64,000 nucleotides of DNA, from NCBI GenBank assembly GCA_964436165.1, contig CAYTBY010000002.1:17685-81684 (forward strand). Direction: 5' to 3'. The DNA comes from 2-01-FULL-39-28 sp964436165. Lineage in GTDB: Bacteria; Patescibacteriota; Minisyncoccia; 2-02-FULL-40-12; GWA2-44-9. Under the pieces are notes generated by a model. That model worked only from the letters and a program-made list of their open reading frames with translations, was not told the origin of the DNA and searched no databases. Below are positions 48,801-58,000 of this stretch, in pieces (position 1 is the first letter of the stretch; each line of letters opens with the position of its first letter). Made by a program: the position numbers and the translations under genes.

Positions 48801-49358
48801 ATGCTGGATATATTGACCGCTATTCTTACATTTCTCGCAGTTATACGATTTGTTAACCATCGCGAGGCATTATCAAAAAACGCAAAATGTGTTTGGCTTT
48901 TCAAAGCATTCGTATCTATACTTTTTTCAGCTTTTATCCTATCTTTCGTTTGGCCGCAATACAAAAGTCCGGTTATGCTTTTCTCGGCTTTACCCTTAAC
49001 TGCATACTATCTCTTTAATTTCCGGCGAATATATATATCGATCTTTCTTGCCGGCTTGTTAGCAAATAGCGCCACTATCACCACTAATGGTTATATGCCT
49101 GTATCTAAAGAAGCAGTTACGAGAATGGGGGGTAGCCCTTACCCAGTTGATAAGGACGGCAAATTGATCATTGCCCAAGGAAAAAAAACAACTTACAAGT
49201 ATATCAATGACGAGACGATCTGGCCGTTTCTGGGAGATATAATTTATTTTCCCGGCGCCGGTGCGGTCTTTTCTGTCGGAGATTGTTTATCCCTCGTAGC
49301 TTTGTTGATATTTCTGCTAACGTTAAAAAAGAATACCGCATATAAAAATCCCCCATAG
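48801..49358 (+). CDS. Membrane protein of the DUF5317 type
   Basis: 185 residues from ATG 48801, which follows a GGGGGTGG stretch (ATG 48789 is also possible). Four to five hydrophobic helices. After the helix ISIFLAGLLANSATI comes NGYMPVSKEA, and later WPFLGDIIYFPGAGAVFSVGDCLSLVALLIFLL. NGxxMPV plus LGD...FSxGD is the pattern I associate with DUF5317. Function unknown. Divergent from mnmA. Confidence 0.7.
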   Translation: MLDILTAILTFLAVIRFVNHREALSKNAKCVWLFKAFVSILFSAFILSFVWPQYKSPVMLFSALPLTAYYLFNFRRIYISIFLAGLLANSATITTNGYMPVSKEAVTRMGGSPYPVDKDGKLIIAQGKKTTYKYINDETIWPFLGDIIYFPGAGAVFSVGDCLSLVALLIFLLTLKKNTAYKNPP

Positions 49359-49372
49359 CCGGGGATTTTTTA
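49345..49372 (+). terminator. Terminator after the DUF5317-type gene
   Basis: AAAATCCCC and GGGGATTTTTT arms with an 8-nt loop, overlapping the last codons. Confidence 0.85.
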
Positions 49373-49375
49373 TCC

Positions 49376-49451
49376 ACCCCGTTAGAAGTCTAGCTCGCGA
49401 CAAGTCGAGAGTCCTTTAAAAGGACCTTGGCTAGGCTACTTCTAACGGGGT
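49376..49451. repeat. 76-bp inverted-repeat element with CCCGTTAGA ends
   Basis: Perfect 14-bp ends (ACCCCGTTAGAAGT and complement), then CTAGC/GCTAG, with two inner hairpins (CTCG/CGAG and GTCCTTT/AAAGGAC). The fold is multi-branched. The same terminal CCCGTTAGA is seen at 32072 and 32171. Confidence 0.85.
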
Positions 49452-49507
49452 CCACAAAATATATTTATCAACTTTACATGGCGTTTATGAAATTTTAAAA
49501 TTAGGGA

Positions 49508-49690
49508 ATGGATAAAACATGTAAAACTTGCGGCAAAGATACCCAAGGCCACAAGTGTGCGGACTGCGGTGCTGAATCACAAGAGCACGATGAGACGCAC
49601 ACCTGCGGAGGTAATCGCTGTCAGCCCAAGTGCACAGAGTGTGCAGAGGCCGAAGAGAACTGCACTTGCCCAGCACCTGCCACAATGTAA
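49508..49690 (+). CDS. Cys-rich small protein, 60 aa
   Basis: Twelve cysteines arranged as CxxC-type pairs (CKTCGK, CADCG, CQPKCTEC, CTCPAP) plus histidines in between, suggesting one or two zinc ribbons. AGGGA precedes ATG 49508 and a strong terminator follows. The role is unknown; regulators and metal-storage proteins can look like this. Confidence 0.7.
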   Translation: MDKTCKTCGKDTQGHKCADCGAESQEHDETHTCGGNRCQPKCTECAEAEENCTCPAPATM

Positions 49691-49707
49691 AATTCTTGAC
49701 CGCAATT

Positions 49708-49738
49708 AAAAAAGTCCCGCCTTGGCGGGACTTTTTTA
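49708..49738. terminator. Bidirectional terminator
   Basis: AAAAAGTCCCGCC-TT-GGCGGGACTTTTTT serves the Cys-rich gene on the plus strand and the transglycosylase at 49749 on the minus strand. Confidence 0.9.
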
Positions 49739-49748
49739 ATAAATTTAA

Positions 49749-51047
49749 CTAATCAAATAATTTCAAATCTCGTATCATTTTAAACTTGCGGACAAAATCA
49801 ACTGTTTCTTGAACAGCGAGACTAATAGTGCCAGTCAAGTGCTTATACTTAGTCGAACCGCCGTTATAAGATGCGGCAACAGCTTCCTGTTTTTGTTCCA
49901 GAGTTTTACTCGCCCATATTTTTTTTGCCCTTGAAGAAGTTTTAACTTTGGCCTCTATTTCTGCCAGTTTCATATCAAGGATAAGGAATGTTGCCTTAAT
50001 CCCGTTTTTAAAATCAACTCTTCCAAGATCAATATCTTTTATAAGATTCGCTCCGGGATAAGCTCCAGGCACAGTACCATAAGTTCCAGGCATTATCTGT
50101 CCGGCTCCAGACGCGCCGGTTTTAGAAAAAGTATATCGGAAGGCTTTCTCACCGTTAGTGGCATAACGGATAAATATCCGTCCGGCCAACATCCGGCCGT
50201 TATCATCGGAAATAAATATAGACGGAGGATCGACATGTTCGGTTATCAAAATATTTTTTACAAATTCCGGGGTTATGGTTTCCGTAACCAACTTGCCCGG
50301 ATAAGCCCGGGATTCGATGCCAAGATTATCTAGCTCTTCACCAACTTCGTTAACGTTTTGGCCCATAAAGTCATTGCCATTTTTATCAAATTCTTCCGTA
50401 TGGATTAAAACTGAATATGGAACATAGGTTATGTCAGAGTAACGCGAACCGGTTATTTCCTTGGGATAAGCAATATTGTCATTGGAAACAGAGAATTTAT
50501 TCCCGACAACAATATAATGACTGGGTTCAGAAGAACCATTTTCGACAACGCTTAAATCAGAGTTGTGGTTATTCCACCAATTGACATTAACACTAAGATT
50601 GCTTGATTGATCAACCGGCATGAATTTGGGAACATCTCCCGGATTATCTTGGCGGGTCTTGCGGAGATGGTTGCCTCTTTGAATATCGTTTTCATCGAGC
50701 CAGTAGCGTACCTCAAAAACATTACAGCTGTTAGTATCTAAGACAGCTAAGGCTACCTGTTTTCTTATTAGTTCGTACCTGACTCTGTATTTGCCATTTT
50801 TTAGTTTTGTCCGGTGCTCTTTTTCAACTATCTTAAGCGGAAACGATGCTTCCAAAAGTTTCTTGCCAATTTCTATATTTTCTTTAAGATTGCACTCCGA
50901 CTTCAGAACTATCTGAGCTAAATTAGCGCCTTGAACTTCGATCTGTCTTGAAGGCAATAATTCCTGGCCGATCAAGTTAACCGCAAGAATAAAAAATAAG
51001 CCAAACAAAAAGACAATGATAAAACCAAGCCTAAGTTTGTTGAGCAT
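49749..51047 (-). CDS. Membrane-anchored protein with lytic-transglycosylase-like C-terminus
   Basis: 432 residues. An N-terminal membrane anchor (LGFIIVFLFGLFFILAVNLIG), a long middle domain of unknown family (about 35-290), then a lysozyme-like end: the possible catalytic Glu in NILITEHVDPPS, GASGAGQIMPGTYG near 335, and AASYNGGSTKY near 400, in the order of SLT-type transglycosylases. It probably cuts the glycan chain of peptidoglycan. It lies directly downstream of the second transglycosylase gene on the same strand. Confidence 0.8.
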   Translation of the reverse strand: MLNKLRLGFIIVFLFGLFFILAVNLIGQELLPSRQIEVQGANLAQIVLKSECNLKENIEIGKKLLEASFPLKIVEKEHRTKLKNGKYRVRYELIRKQVALAVLDTNSCNVFEVRYWLDENDIQRGNHLRKTRQDNPGDVPKFMPVDQSSNLSVNVNWWNNHNSDLSVVENGSSEPSHYIVVGNKFSVSNDNIAYPKEITGSRYSDITYVPYSVLIHTEEFDKNGNDFMGQNVNEVGEELDNLGIESRAYPGKLVTETITPEFVKNILITEHVDPPSIFISDDNGRMLAGRIFIRYATNGEKAFRYTFSKTGASGAGQIMPGTYGTVPGAYPGANLIKDIDLGRVDFKNGIKATFLILDMKLAEIEAKVKTSSRAKKIWASKTLEQKQEAVAASYNGGSTKYKHLTGTISLAVQETVDFVRKFKMIRDLKLFD

Positions 51048-51144
51048 AACTCTCCCATTCTATCCCGATTTTGAAACAAAATCGAGGATCCCCGATTTCT
51101 GTCGGGATAATCAGTTTTTAAGAATCTGGGTAAAAAATAACACT

Positions 51145-52491
51145 TTATAAATTCTTTTCAATCTCCGTCGCTTTGCGCTGGATTGCATTGGCGTATGAAT
51201 TGCAAGGGGCGCTGGAGCAATAAGATTTGCCACTGTAATAGGCCTTAGAAGCGGCGATTTCGGCAACTCTTGTTTTAGCCCCGGCTCCGCCATTAGCCAG
51301 TTTAACCGCCGCCGCTGTAAAGGCATCTTCTATGTTCCATGGATTAGCCGGCCGGCCGACAATCTCTGAAACACGGCCTTCGTAAGCAACCCAGGTTGAG
51401 GGTATAAACTGAGCCGCTCCCATTGCTCCTCCCCAGCCATATCGCCGGCCATTGACATACTGGGGACAAGAAACGGCAGTACTATTTGGATCAAGACCAA
51501 GTTTTGAAGTGATATTTAAAAATGGCTGGTGATCGCGGGTGTGCATAATGTTCTCCCAATGTTTAGCCAGTGGATCTTCGGGACGGTTGCATTTTCCTAC
51601 ATTCCGGCCAAGACCAGACTCAACTTCAAGCACGGCAATAAGATAGGCCGGCCGAATTCCAGTGGCAATTGCGGCCAATTGGCCGTACTTAACCGCTTCT
51701 TCAGCCGTAACCCCGTTTAATTCCAAATAAGCCACCTGGGCCCGCAAAGCCTCAATATTTTTTTGGGTTTTACTGACTAATTCCTGGAACTTTTTCTCCT
51801 GGCCCTTGGTATCTTTTAATATTTTATTCTTCGCACCTTTATCCTGGTCCAAACTTCTTTTTTCAAATGCTTCCAGTCCCCGCAAACGTTCAAAATCTGA
51901 TCTTTTTTCCTCCAAGTTTTCCTGCTGTTGTTCAAGCTCGGATTTTAACTTTTTTGTTTCTTCAATCGTAACTTGGAGTTTATTCTGATTAGCCCGAACA
52001 TCATTAATAGCGCCAAAAAAGTCGGATAAGTCGTCATTGGAAAGCAAAATCTCGGTTAATGATTTCTGGTCATTTTCATAAATAATTTTTAAAAACTGGG
52101 CAATGGCATCTTTGTGTTTTGATATTTTTTCTTCTGCATCAAAAATCTCTGACTCTGTATCAGAAATTTCATCAGAAGTCTGATTTATTGAGAGCTCTAA
52201 GCTCCGAATAGTAAGTTCTATCTGACGAATCTGAGCATTTAAAGCATTAATCTCTGTTTCAAGAGTTCTGGCTTGAGAGCGGTTATTCTCGGCTTGTTGC
52301 TGGTATTCGGCGATCTGCTTTTGGAGTTCTTCGATTTGCTGTTGACGGGTTGATATTTCATCTTCGACAGCGGCAAACGTAGAAGTAGTAAGTAGTGAGT
52401 AGTAAGTAGTAAAGATTAAAAAAAACAAAAAAACCGCCATAACCATCGATCTCTTAACCCGTAACCCGTAATTCGTAATTCGTAATTCCAT
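51145..52491 (-). CDS. Secreted lytic transglycosylase with coiled-coil N-terminus
   Basis: 448 residues. A signal peptide (MVMAVFLFFLIFTTYYSLLTTSTFAA) is partly encoded by heptamer repeats. A long coiled coil (about 45-260) resembles that of the M23 protein at 28467. An SltB-like domain follows: AVLEVESGLGRNVG (catalytic Glu, about 292), then YGWGGAMGAAQFIPSTW near 355 and NPWNIEDAFTAAAVKLANGG. Both halves are known in PcsB-like wall hydrolases with changed catalytic domains. The start (ATG 52491) lies within a heptamer repeat. Confidence 0.9.
   Translation of the reverse strand: MELRITNYGLRVKRSMVMAVFLFFLIFTTYYSLLTTSTFAAVEDEISTRQQQIEELQKQIAEYQQQAENNRSQARTLETEINALNAQIRQIELTIRSLELSINQTSDEISDTESEIFDAEEKISKHKDAIAQFLKIIYENDQKSLTEILLSNDDLSDFFGAINDVRANQNKLQVTIEETKKLKSELEQQQENLEEKRSDFERLRGLEAFEKRSLDQDKGAKNKILKDTKGQEKKFQELVSKTQKNIEALRAQVAYLELNGVTAEEAVKYGQLAAIATGIRPAYLIAVLEVESGLGRNVGKCNRPEDPLAKHWENIMHTRDHQPFLNITSKLGLDPNSTAVSCPQYVNGRRYGWGGAMGAAQFIPSTWVAYEGRVSEIVGRPANPWNIEDAFTAAAVKLANGGAGAKTRVAEIAASKAYYSGKSYCSSAPCNSYANAIQRKATEIEKNL
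52383..52410. repeat. Heptamer repeat (AAGTAGT) in the transglycosylase signal peptide
   Basis: AAGTAGT, AAGTAGT, GAGTAGT, AAGTAGT. On the minus strand it encodes TTYYSLLTTS. Confidence 0.95.
52456..52490. repeat. Heptamer repeat at the transglycosylase start
   Basis: AACCCGT x2, AATTCGT x2, AATTCCA. It contains the start codon and encodes LRITNYGLRVKR. Confidence 0.9.
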
Positions 52492-52563
52492 TTATTTTAG
52501 TATACCAAAATTATGCACACATTAGTAATGACGTATGCCCAGATTTATCTTACAATAACATAG

Positions 52564-55071
52564 ATGAAACATTCTTTTCATTGTCATCTTGCTAAATCGT
52601 TTTTGTGGTACCGCAACTGGCACAAACATCCCCATCACCAACATGCTCATTGGTCTGTTTTTGCGATTATAGCTTTATTTTTATTTTCCTCTGTTTCTGA
52701 TAAGATCAGTAGTTTTTATTTCGAGAATCAATATATTTATACAGCCCAAGCCCAAACCGGTCCTCCACCATATGGCCTACGAGGTATTTGCCCCCCAGGA
52801 TACATAGAATTAGGCGGAGTTAATGCATCTTCAGTAGATATTGCTAACAACGGTTTTTATTGCGATAACGACCCTCCTAGCGCCTCTCAAGTCACCTATC
52901 CAGTACAAGGGTTATTGATGTGTGATAGTCTTGATCCTAATCATGGCGCTTTTGTTACCGTAGGATATAACCGTTGCCAGACTTGGGATTTTTCATCAGG
53001 GCGTCCAGCTTATCCTGCAGGAAGCTTAATAGCCGAGAGCAATTGTTCTATTAATACCCCGAGTAACCCTCTTAGCATAACCATCCCTGACAGTAACATT
53101 TCTATTGGCACATATACCACTACTCCCGCAGATCAGGGAGCGGTTTGTATAATTGGAACAGAAACTTCAACCCAACCTCCACCTCCTCCACCGCCATCGC
53201 CAACTGGAAATCTGCCCTATGGGTTTCCCTTTGAATGTCCAGCCGGTTATATTGCTCTCACGAGAGCTAACGCTTCAGGCCAAGATATAACCGAAACTCC
53301 GGGCTGGTTTTGCGATGAAGAATCAATATTTGGGGAATATCCCCTGCCATTGAGCTTACCTGATCGTTTATTAAACGGAGTTACGTATCCGGTTACTGGC
53401 TTTCTGATGTGCAGTGGAGATACATCTGGTACTGCTTTCATACATGATGGCAGTTACTGGCCATGTAATTCTAACCCAAGTGCTACTCCGCCCCGAGTCG
53501 GTTGGTCATTTTCCGGAGGCCGACCATACAAATATGGTCAACCTGTTCAATTAGTAGCAGAATTAGATTGCTCAAGCGGAACAACTTTACCCGTTACTGT
53601 TGGTAGCAATATCCAAGCTGGAGCCTGGACGACAAGCGCTGGTGGAACCAGGGGCACGGTCTGTATTCCAGGCATAGATGCCAATCGTCCCCGCTACTTA
53701 TATTTTGCCGCACCAGACTTTGCTCCGGCTGGAGCAAAAATTACTCTTTCGGGAGATAACCTAGCCGCTAATGTTGAGTTCATAGATTCGTCGGGAAACT
53801 CAACGACGGTTACCGGAATTTTAAGCTTTGATGGAACAGAAGTTGAGGTTATTCTTCCGTCCAATCTTGTTAGAGGGTACTACACCATTAGAATTGCCGA
53901 CTCTCCTGTATCTAACGGGATACCTTTCGAAGTCACTCCAGGCTTAGCCACACCTGAACCAACCGGGACAGAACCTCCTATTATAACCAGCATTAATCCA
54001 ACTACAGTCAGTCAAGGAGGGACGATTGAGATTATAGGGGAATATCTTTGGTCTGATGTTCAGTTTACGGATATAAATGGCCAATCTTCCTATGCCACAG
54101 GCTTTTTAAGTGCAGATTATAAAGTCGTTACGGTTACGATTGATCTGCCTCCGGGTATTTATAATATTGCAGTAATAAGCCCGTCGGGTATCGGAACAAC
54201 CCCCGATATTTTGACGGTTATAGAGAGTCAGATACCGTCGCCACCAGGCCCCACCGCCCAAGCAATTCCCCCCGCCACCAGTTTTGAATCTCTTATCTCC
54301 TCTGTTTTCAACTACGCAATCTGGCTCGTAGGTATTGCTGTCTTTATAATGATACTCTGGGCGGGATTCTTATGGCTGACTTCAGCCGCTAGTCCGGGGA
54401 ATATTGCTACAGCTAAAAAGATGATATCCAATGCCATTCTTGGAGCTATTCTTCTTATCTCGGCTTATGCTATTTTATATACCATTAACCCTGAACTGGT
54501 GGGAGGAAACTTGAATCTTGAGGGGATAGAGGCACCGGCGCCTCTGCCTCAACCACCGCCCGGAGGCACGACCGTTAATCCATATACCGGATGTGGAACT
54601 AATCAACAAGCCGCACAAGATCTTTTGAGATTACTGGGTTCAGGCGGTTTTTCGGCTAGCGCCAGCTGTGGTGGAAATAATCATGCTTTTCAGAACATTA
54701 TGGACATGAAAGACGGCCTTTGTCCGTCCGTATGCGCCGATCAATGTACGCCGGCCTGTACGCCCGGAGGAGCAAGCGGAGATATTACGGTAGATCCGGA
54801 GATTTTAGAAGCATTGCATTTTCTTAGATCACAACTCGGAATAAATTTTATCGTAACCTCGTTTACCACCGGCGACCACAGCCCGACCTCGTATCATTAC
54901 GCTGGACGGGCGGTTGACATTGTTCCGACTATAGCTAACAGCCAATCCTGGTCCGAAGCAAAATATTTTCTGTCCAGCCGCGAAGGTTCTGCCATTTGTG
55001 AAATAAATGGCCGAGCAATTCCAAATTGCGATGATTTCTCCAGCGGCGCCCACATTCATTGGCAAAGATAA
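52564..55071 (+). CDS. Large surface protein: pilin-like segment plus M15-type peptidase
   Basis: 835 residues. The N-terminus has the His-rich motif WYRNWHKHPHHQHAHW directly before a membrane/signal helix (SVFAIIALFLFSSV). Two similar Cys-containing domains follow (about 70-205 and 215-375, both starting with PYG and a CPxGYI motif), a proline-rich joint, two IPT/TIG-like beta domains (about 380-560), then a two-helix VirB2/TrbC-like segment (FESLISSVFNYAIWLVGIAV onward, about 575-645). The C-terminus has SYHYAGRAVDIV near 777 and HIHW near 831, the zinc-site pattern of M15 DD-carboxypeptidases. It probably acts on peptidoglycan outside the cell. Confidence 0.85.
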   Translation: MKHSFHCHLAKSFLWYRNWHKHPHHQHAHWSVFAIIALFLFSSVSDKISSFYFENQYIYTAQAQTGPPPYGLRGICPPGYIELGGVNASSVDIANNGFYCDNDPPSASQVTYPVQGLLMCDSLDPNHGAFVTVGYNRCQTWDFSSGRPAYPAGSLIAESNCSINTPSNPLSITIPDSNISIGTYTTTPADQGAVCIIGTETSTQPPPPPPPSPTGNLPYGFPFECPAGYIALTRANASGQDITETPGWFCDEESIFGEYPLPLSLPDRLLNGVTYPVTGFLMCSGDTSGTAFIHDGSYWPCNSNPSATPPRVGWSFSGGRPYKYGQPVQLVAELDCSSGTTLPVTVGSNIQAGAWTTSAGGTRGTVCIPGIDANRPRYLYFAAPDFAPAGAKITLSGDNLAANVEFIDSSGNSTTVTGILSFDGTEVEVILPSNLVRGYYTIRIADSPVSNGIPFEVTPGLATPEPTGTEPPIITSINPTTVSQGGTIEIIGEYLWSDVQFTDINGQSSYATGFLSADYKVVTVTIDLPPGIYNIAVISPSGIGTTPDILTVIESQIPSPPGPTAQAIPPATSFESLISSVFNYAIWLVGIAVFIMILWAGFLWLTSAASPGNIATAKKMISNAILGAILLISAYAILYTINPELVGGNLNLEGIEAPAPLPQPPPGGTTVNPYTGCGTNQQAAQDLLRLLGSGGFSASASCGGNNHAFQNIMDMKDGLCPSVCADQCTPACTPGGASGDITVDPEILEALHFLRSQLGINFIVTSFTTGDHSPTSYHYAGRAVDIVPTIANSQSWSEAKYFLSSREGSAICEINGRAIPNCDDFSSGAHIHWQR
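54271..54528 (+). repeat. Duplicated pilin-like segment, copy 1
   Basis: 258 bp closely matching 55648-55905 with no indel. Nearly all differences are silent or conservative, and flanking sequence is unrelated. Confidence 0.9.
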
Positions 55072-55083
55072 TTTTTAATTTTT

Positions 55084-58000
55084 ATGCGTTGGTATAATTC
55101 TTGGCACAACCATCCTCGTCATCAGCATGCTCATTGGCTGATATTTTTTTCAGCCGTATTTTTAGTTTCAGCCTTACTGTTTATTGAACTGCTGGGCCTT
55201 AGTCAGGAAAAAAATAGTATCGCTCAAGCTCAAACACCGTGTGATCCATCCGTAATTCCTCCTGATTATGTCAATGTGGTTATTGTCTGTGATATTGCCC
55301 CGACTTTTGTAAAACCAGACGATACAGTCAGAATAAGCGGACATTTTATGGGAAATATCGTCCAGCTTTCGAATGATTCCACTGGAAATGTTGAACAAAT
55401 AGAGGGGAAAGATCGTGAAGGACAAGATCTTGTTGTGGTTAATTCAACCTATACTCTTTTAACCTTCGTGGTTCCACTTGGCACTCCCGATGGAACATAC
55501 GGCATTAGTGTTGTCAGCGTCGATGGACTCACTAACGGCACCAGCAATAAGGACCTGATAATAGCAAAAAACCCAAGCAATCCCCCGCCGACTCAACCCA
55601 ACCCCCAACAGCCGTTTCCACAAGATCCAAGCAGATTAACCCCGCCCCCCGCCACCAGTTTCGAATCTCTTATCTCCTCTGTTTTTAACTACGCAATCTG
55701 GCTGGTAGGCATCGCCGTCTTCATTATGATAATGTATGCCGGATTCTTATGGCTGACTTCAGCCGCTGTCCCGGGAAATATTGCTACGGCTAAGAAAATG
55801 ATATCTAATGCCATTCTTGGAGCTATTCTTCTTATCTCGGCCTATGCCATTTTATACACCGTTAACCCTGAATTAGTGGGGGGAGAGTTGAATCTTAAGG
55901 GGATAAGACCGCCATCTCCTACTGGCACTTCAACTCAAAGTCTGGTCGCTTTTAATGAACCTCAGGCGGCCAGCGCAATAACATCGGGATGCATTATTAC
56001 CACCGAAAAAGAAGATTTCACAGCCGTTGATTGCCCCCCCGATGCAGAATTAATGTCTGGCTTGGTTCAAAATCCGATATTGGAAGCCGGCGATATTAAT
56101 GTCAATGACCAGGTCGGAGCTACGATTTTACAAACTAATGGCAATCAGGGCGCCGGAAGAAAAATAGTTGTCTTAGACACCGGTTATAACTATAATCATC
56201 CCGAATTAAATTCAAGTTATCTTGGCGGACATGACTTTGTTAATAACGATAACGATCCAATGGACGACCATACTAACGGCCAGGGAGTTCCTCCAGGACA
56301 TGGCAGCCACGTTGCCGGGATAATAACCGCCGACGGCCTTGATCCGAGGGCCAGAGGCGTTGCCCCCCAAGCCGGAATAATTGCCGGAAAAATTTTAGAT
56401 TACCAAGGTAGCGGCACTTGGGATAAAATGATTGATGCAATATATTGGGCCGTTGACGGTCCTGACAGGATTTATGGAACAGCTGATGATTTTAGGGCAG
56501 ACGTAATCAATATAAGCGTCGGCGGCGGAAGTTATAACTCTATCTGCGATAACGCCGATAATATCACCCAACGTACGGCTAAAGCGATTCAATACGCCAA
56601 AGATAACGGGGTTTTAGTGGTAACCGCATCGGGAAATGTCTCTAACGGCGTTGTCTTGCCGGGATGTATAGATGCCGCTTTTACAGTAGGGGCGGTTGAT
56701 AGATCTGATAGAATTACCAACTTCTCTGGAAGAGGACCAACGGTTGATATTGTTGCGCCAGGAGTGAATATTTATTCGACATTGCTTAATTCTAACTATG
56801 GCAATAAAACCGGCACCAGCCAAGCTACGCCGGTAGTAAGCGGAGTGGCGGCATTATTAAAAGCAGCAAATCCAAGCTATAATGCCTACCAGCTTGAACA
56901 AGCAATAACAAGCACCGCTTGCGATCTAGGTAGTGTTGGAAAAGATAGCATTTTCGGCTGGGGAAGAATTACGGCAACCCCCGGAAGCTGTACCCCTCCG
57001 CCGCCAGCTCCTTCTACGGGCATAACCGGCTCAATTATTATTTCTCCCTCTTCGTGCACTAAGGGTAGTTTGCCCGTAAATCCAAATTGCGACACAACTG
57101 TTAATTACACCATAAACGGAATTACATCCCCTACGTCCCTAGCTTTAAAAAGGGATAACTCTACTATTCAGAATATTCAATGCGGCGGAGTATGCAGCGG
57201 CCAATTTAATGATCAAAACCCCAGCGCCGGAACTCACCGATATACCGTCAATCTTTCAAATAACTCCGTAGTTGCCCGGCGTAATTCTTATATCTATGCA
57301 ACCAGTACCTTAACTTCCAGTTTTACTTCTTGTGATCTTTTAAGTAATCTTAATAATCCAAATTGCGATATTACTTTAAATATTTCAGTAGTAGGCATCT
57401 CCCCAAGCTCGGTCATTTTAACTAAAAACGGAATTAACTGGAGAGTAATAGCTTGTCCCACCTCGCCCTGTACTTCGACTGTTACTGACTTAAATCCTGG
57501 GATAGGCATCCATACTTACGCAATATTTTATACTACGAGTTTAGCCTCTACTCGACTTAGCCGAGCAACAGTCAATATAACCGGCGCTTCAAATTTACCG
57601 CCGATAGCTCCCAGTTCGGTTACTTTGTGTACGGGGGTTAATTTTACCGGAACATGTGAGACATTTAGTGCAACAAGAACTGTTCCGGACTTGAGAAATA
57701 CCAGAATAGGCAATGACATGTCTCAATCAATACGAGTAACCAATATCGGCCGGGTATACTTATGCCGCGACATTAATTATGGCGGTTTATGTTATGGCTT
57801 TGGAACTGGAAATTACCCGAACCTATCCAATTTTCCAGTAATCGGCGCAAGTGCCGCCTCCTCGATGATGGAAGCTCCTATTTTGGACCGAGTGACAATT
57901 TGTACCGGCGTTAATTTTACCGGTAACTGCGAGATTTTCTTAACACCTGGCGATGACACCGATCTTTCAAACAACGCTATTGGCAACGATACAGCTTCTT

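Noticed and set aside
48752..48964. Upstream extension of mnmA to 48964
   Set aside because: The extra 71 residues are unlike MnmA and overlap the divergent DUF5317-type gene; the MIRQDL start fits the family.
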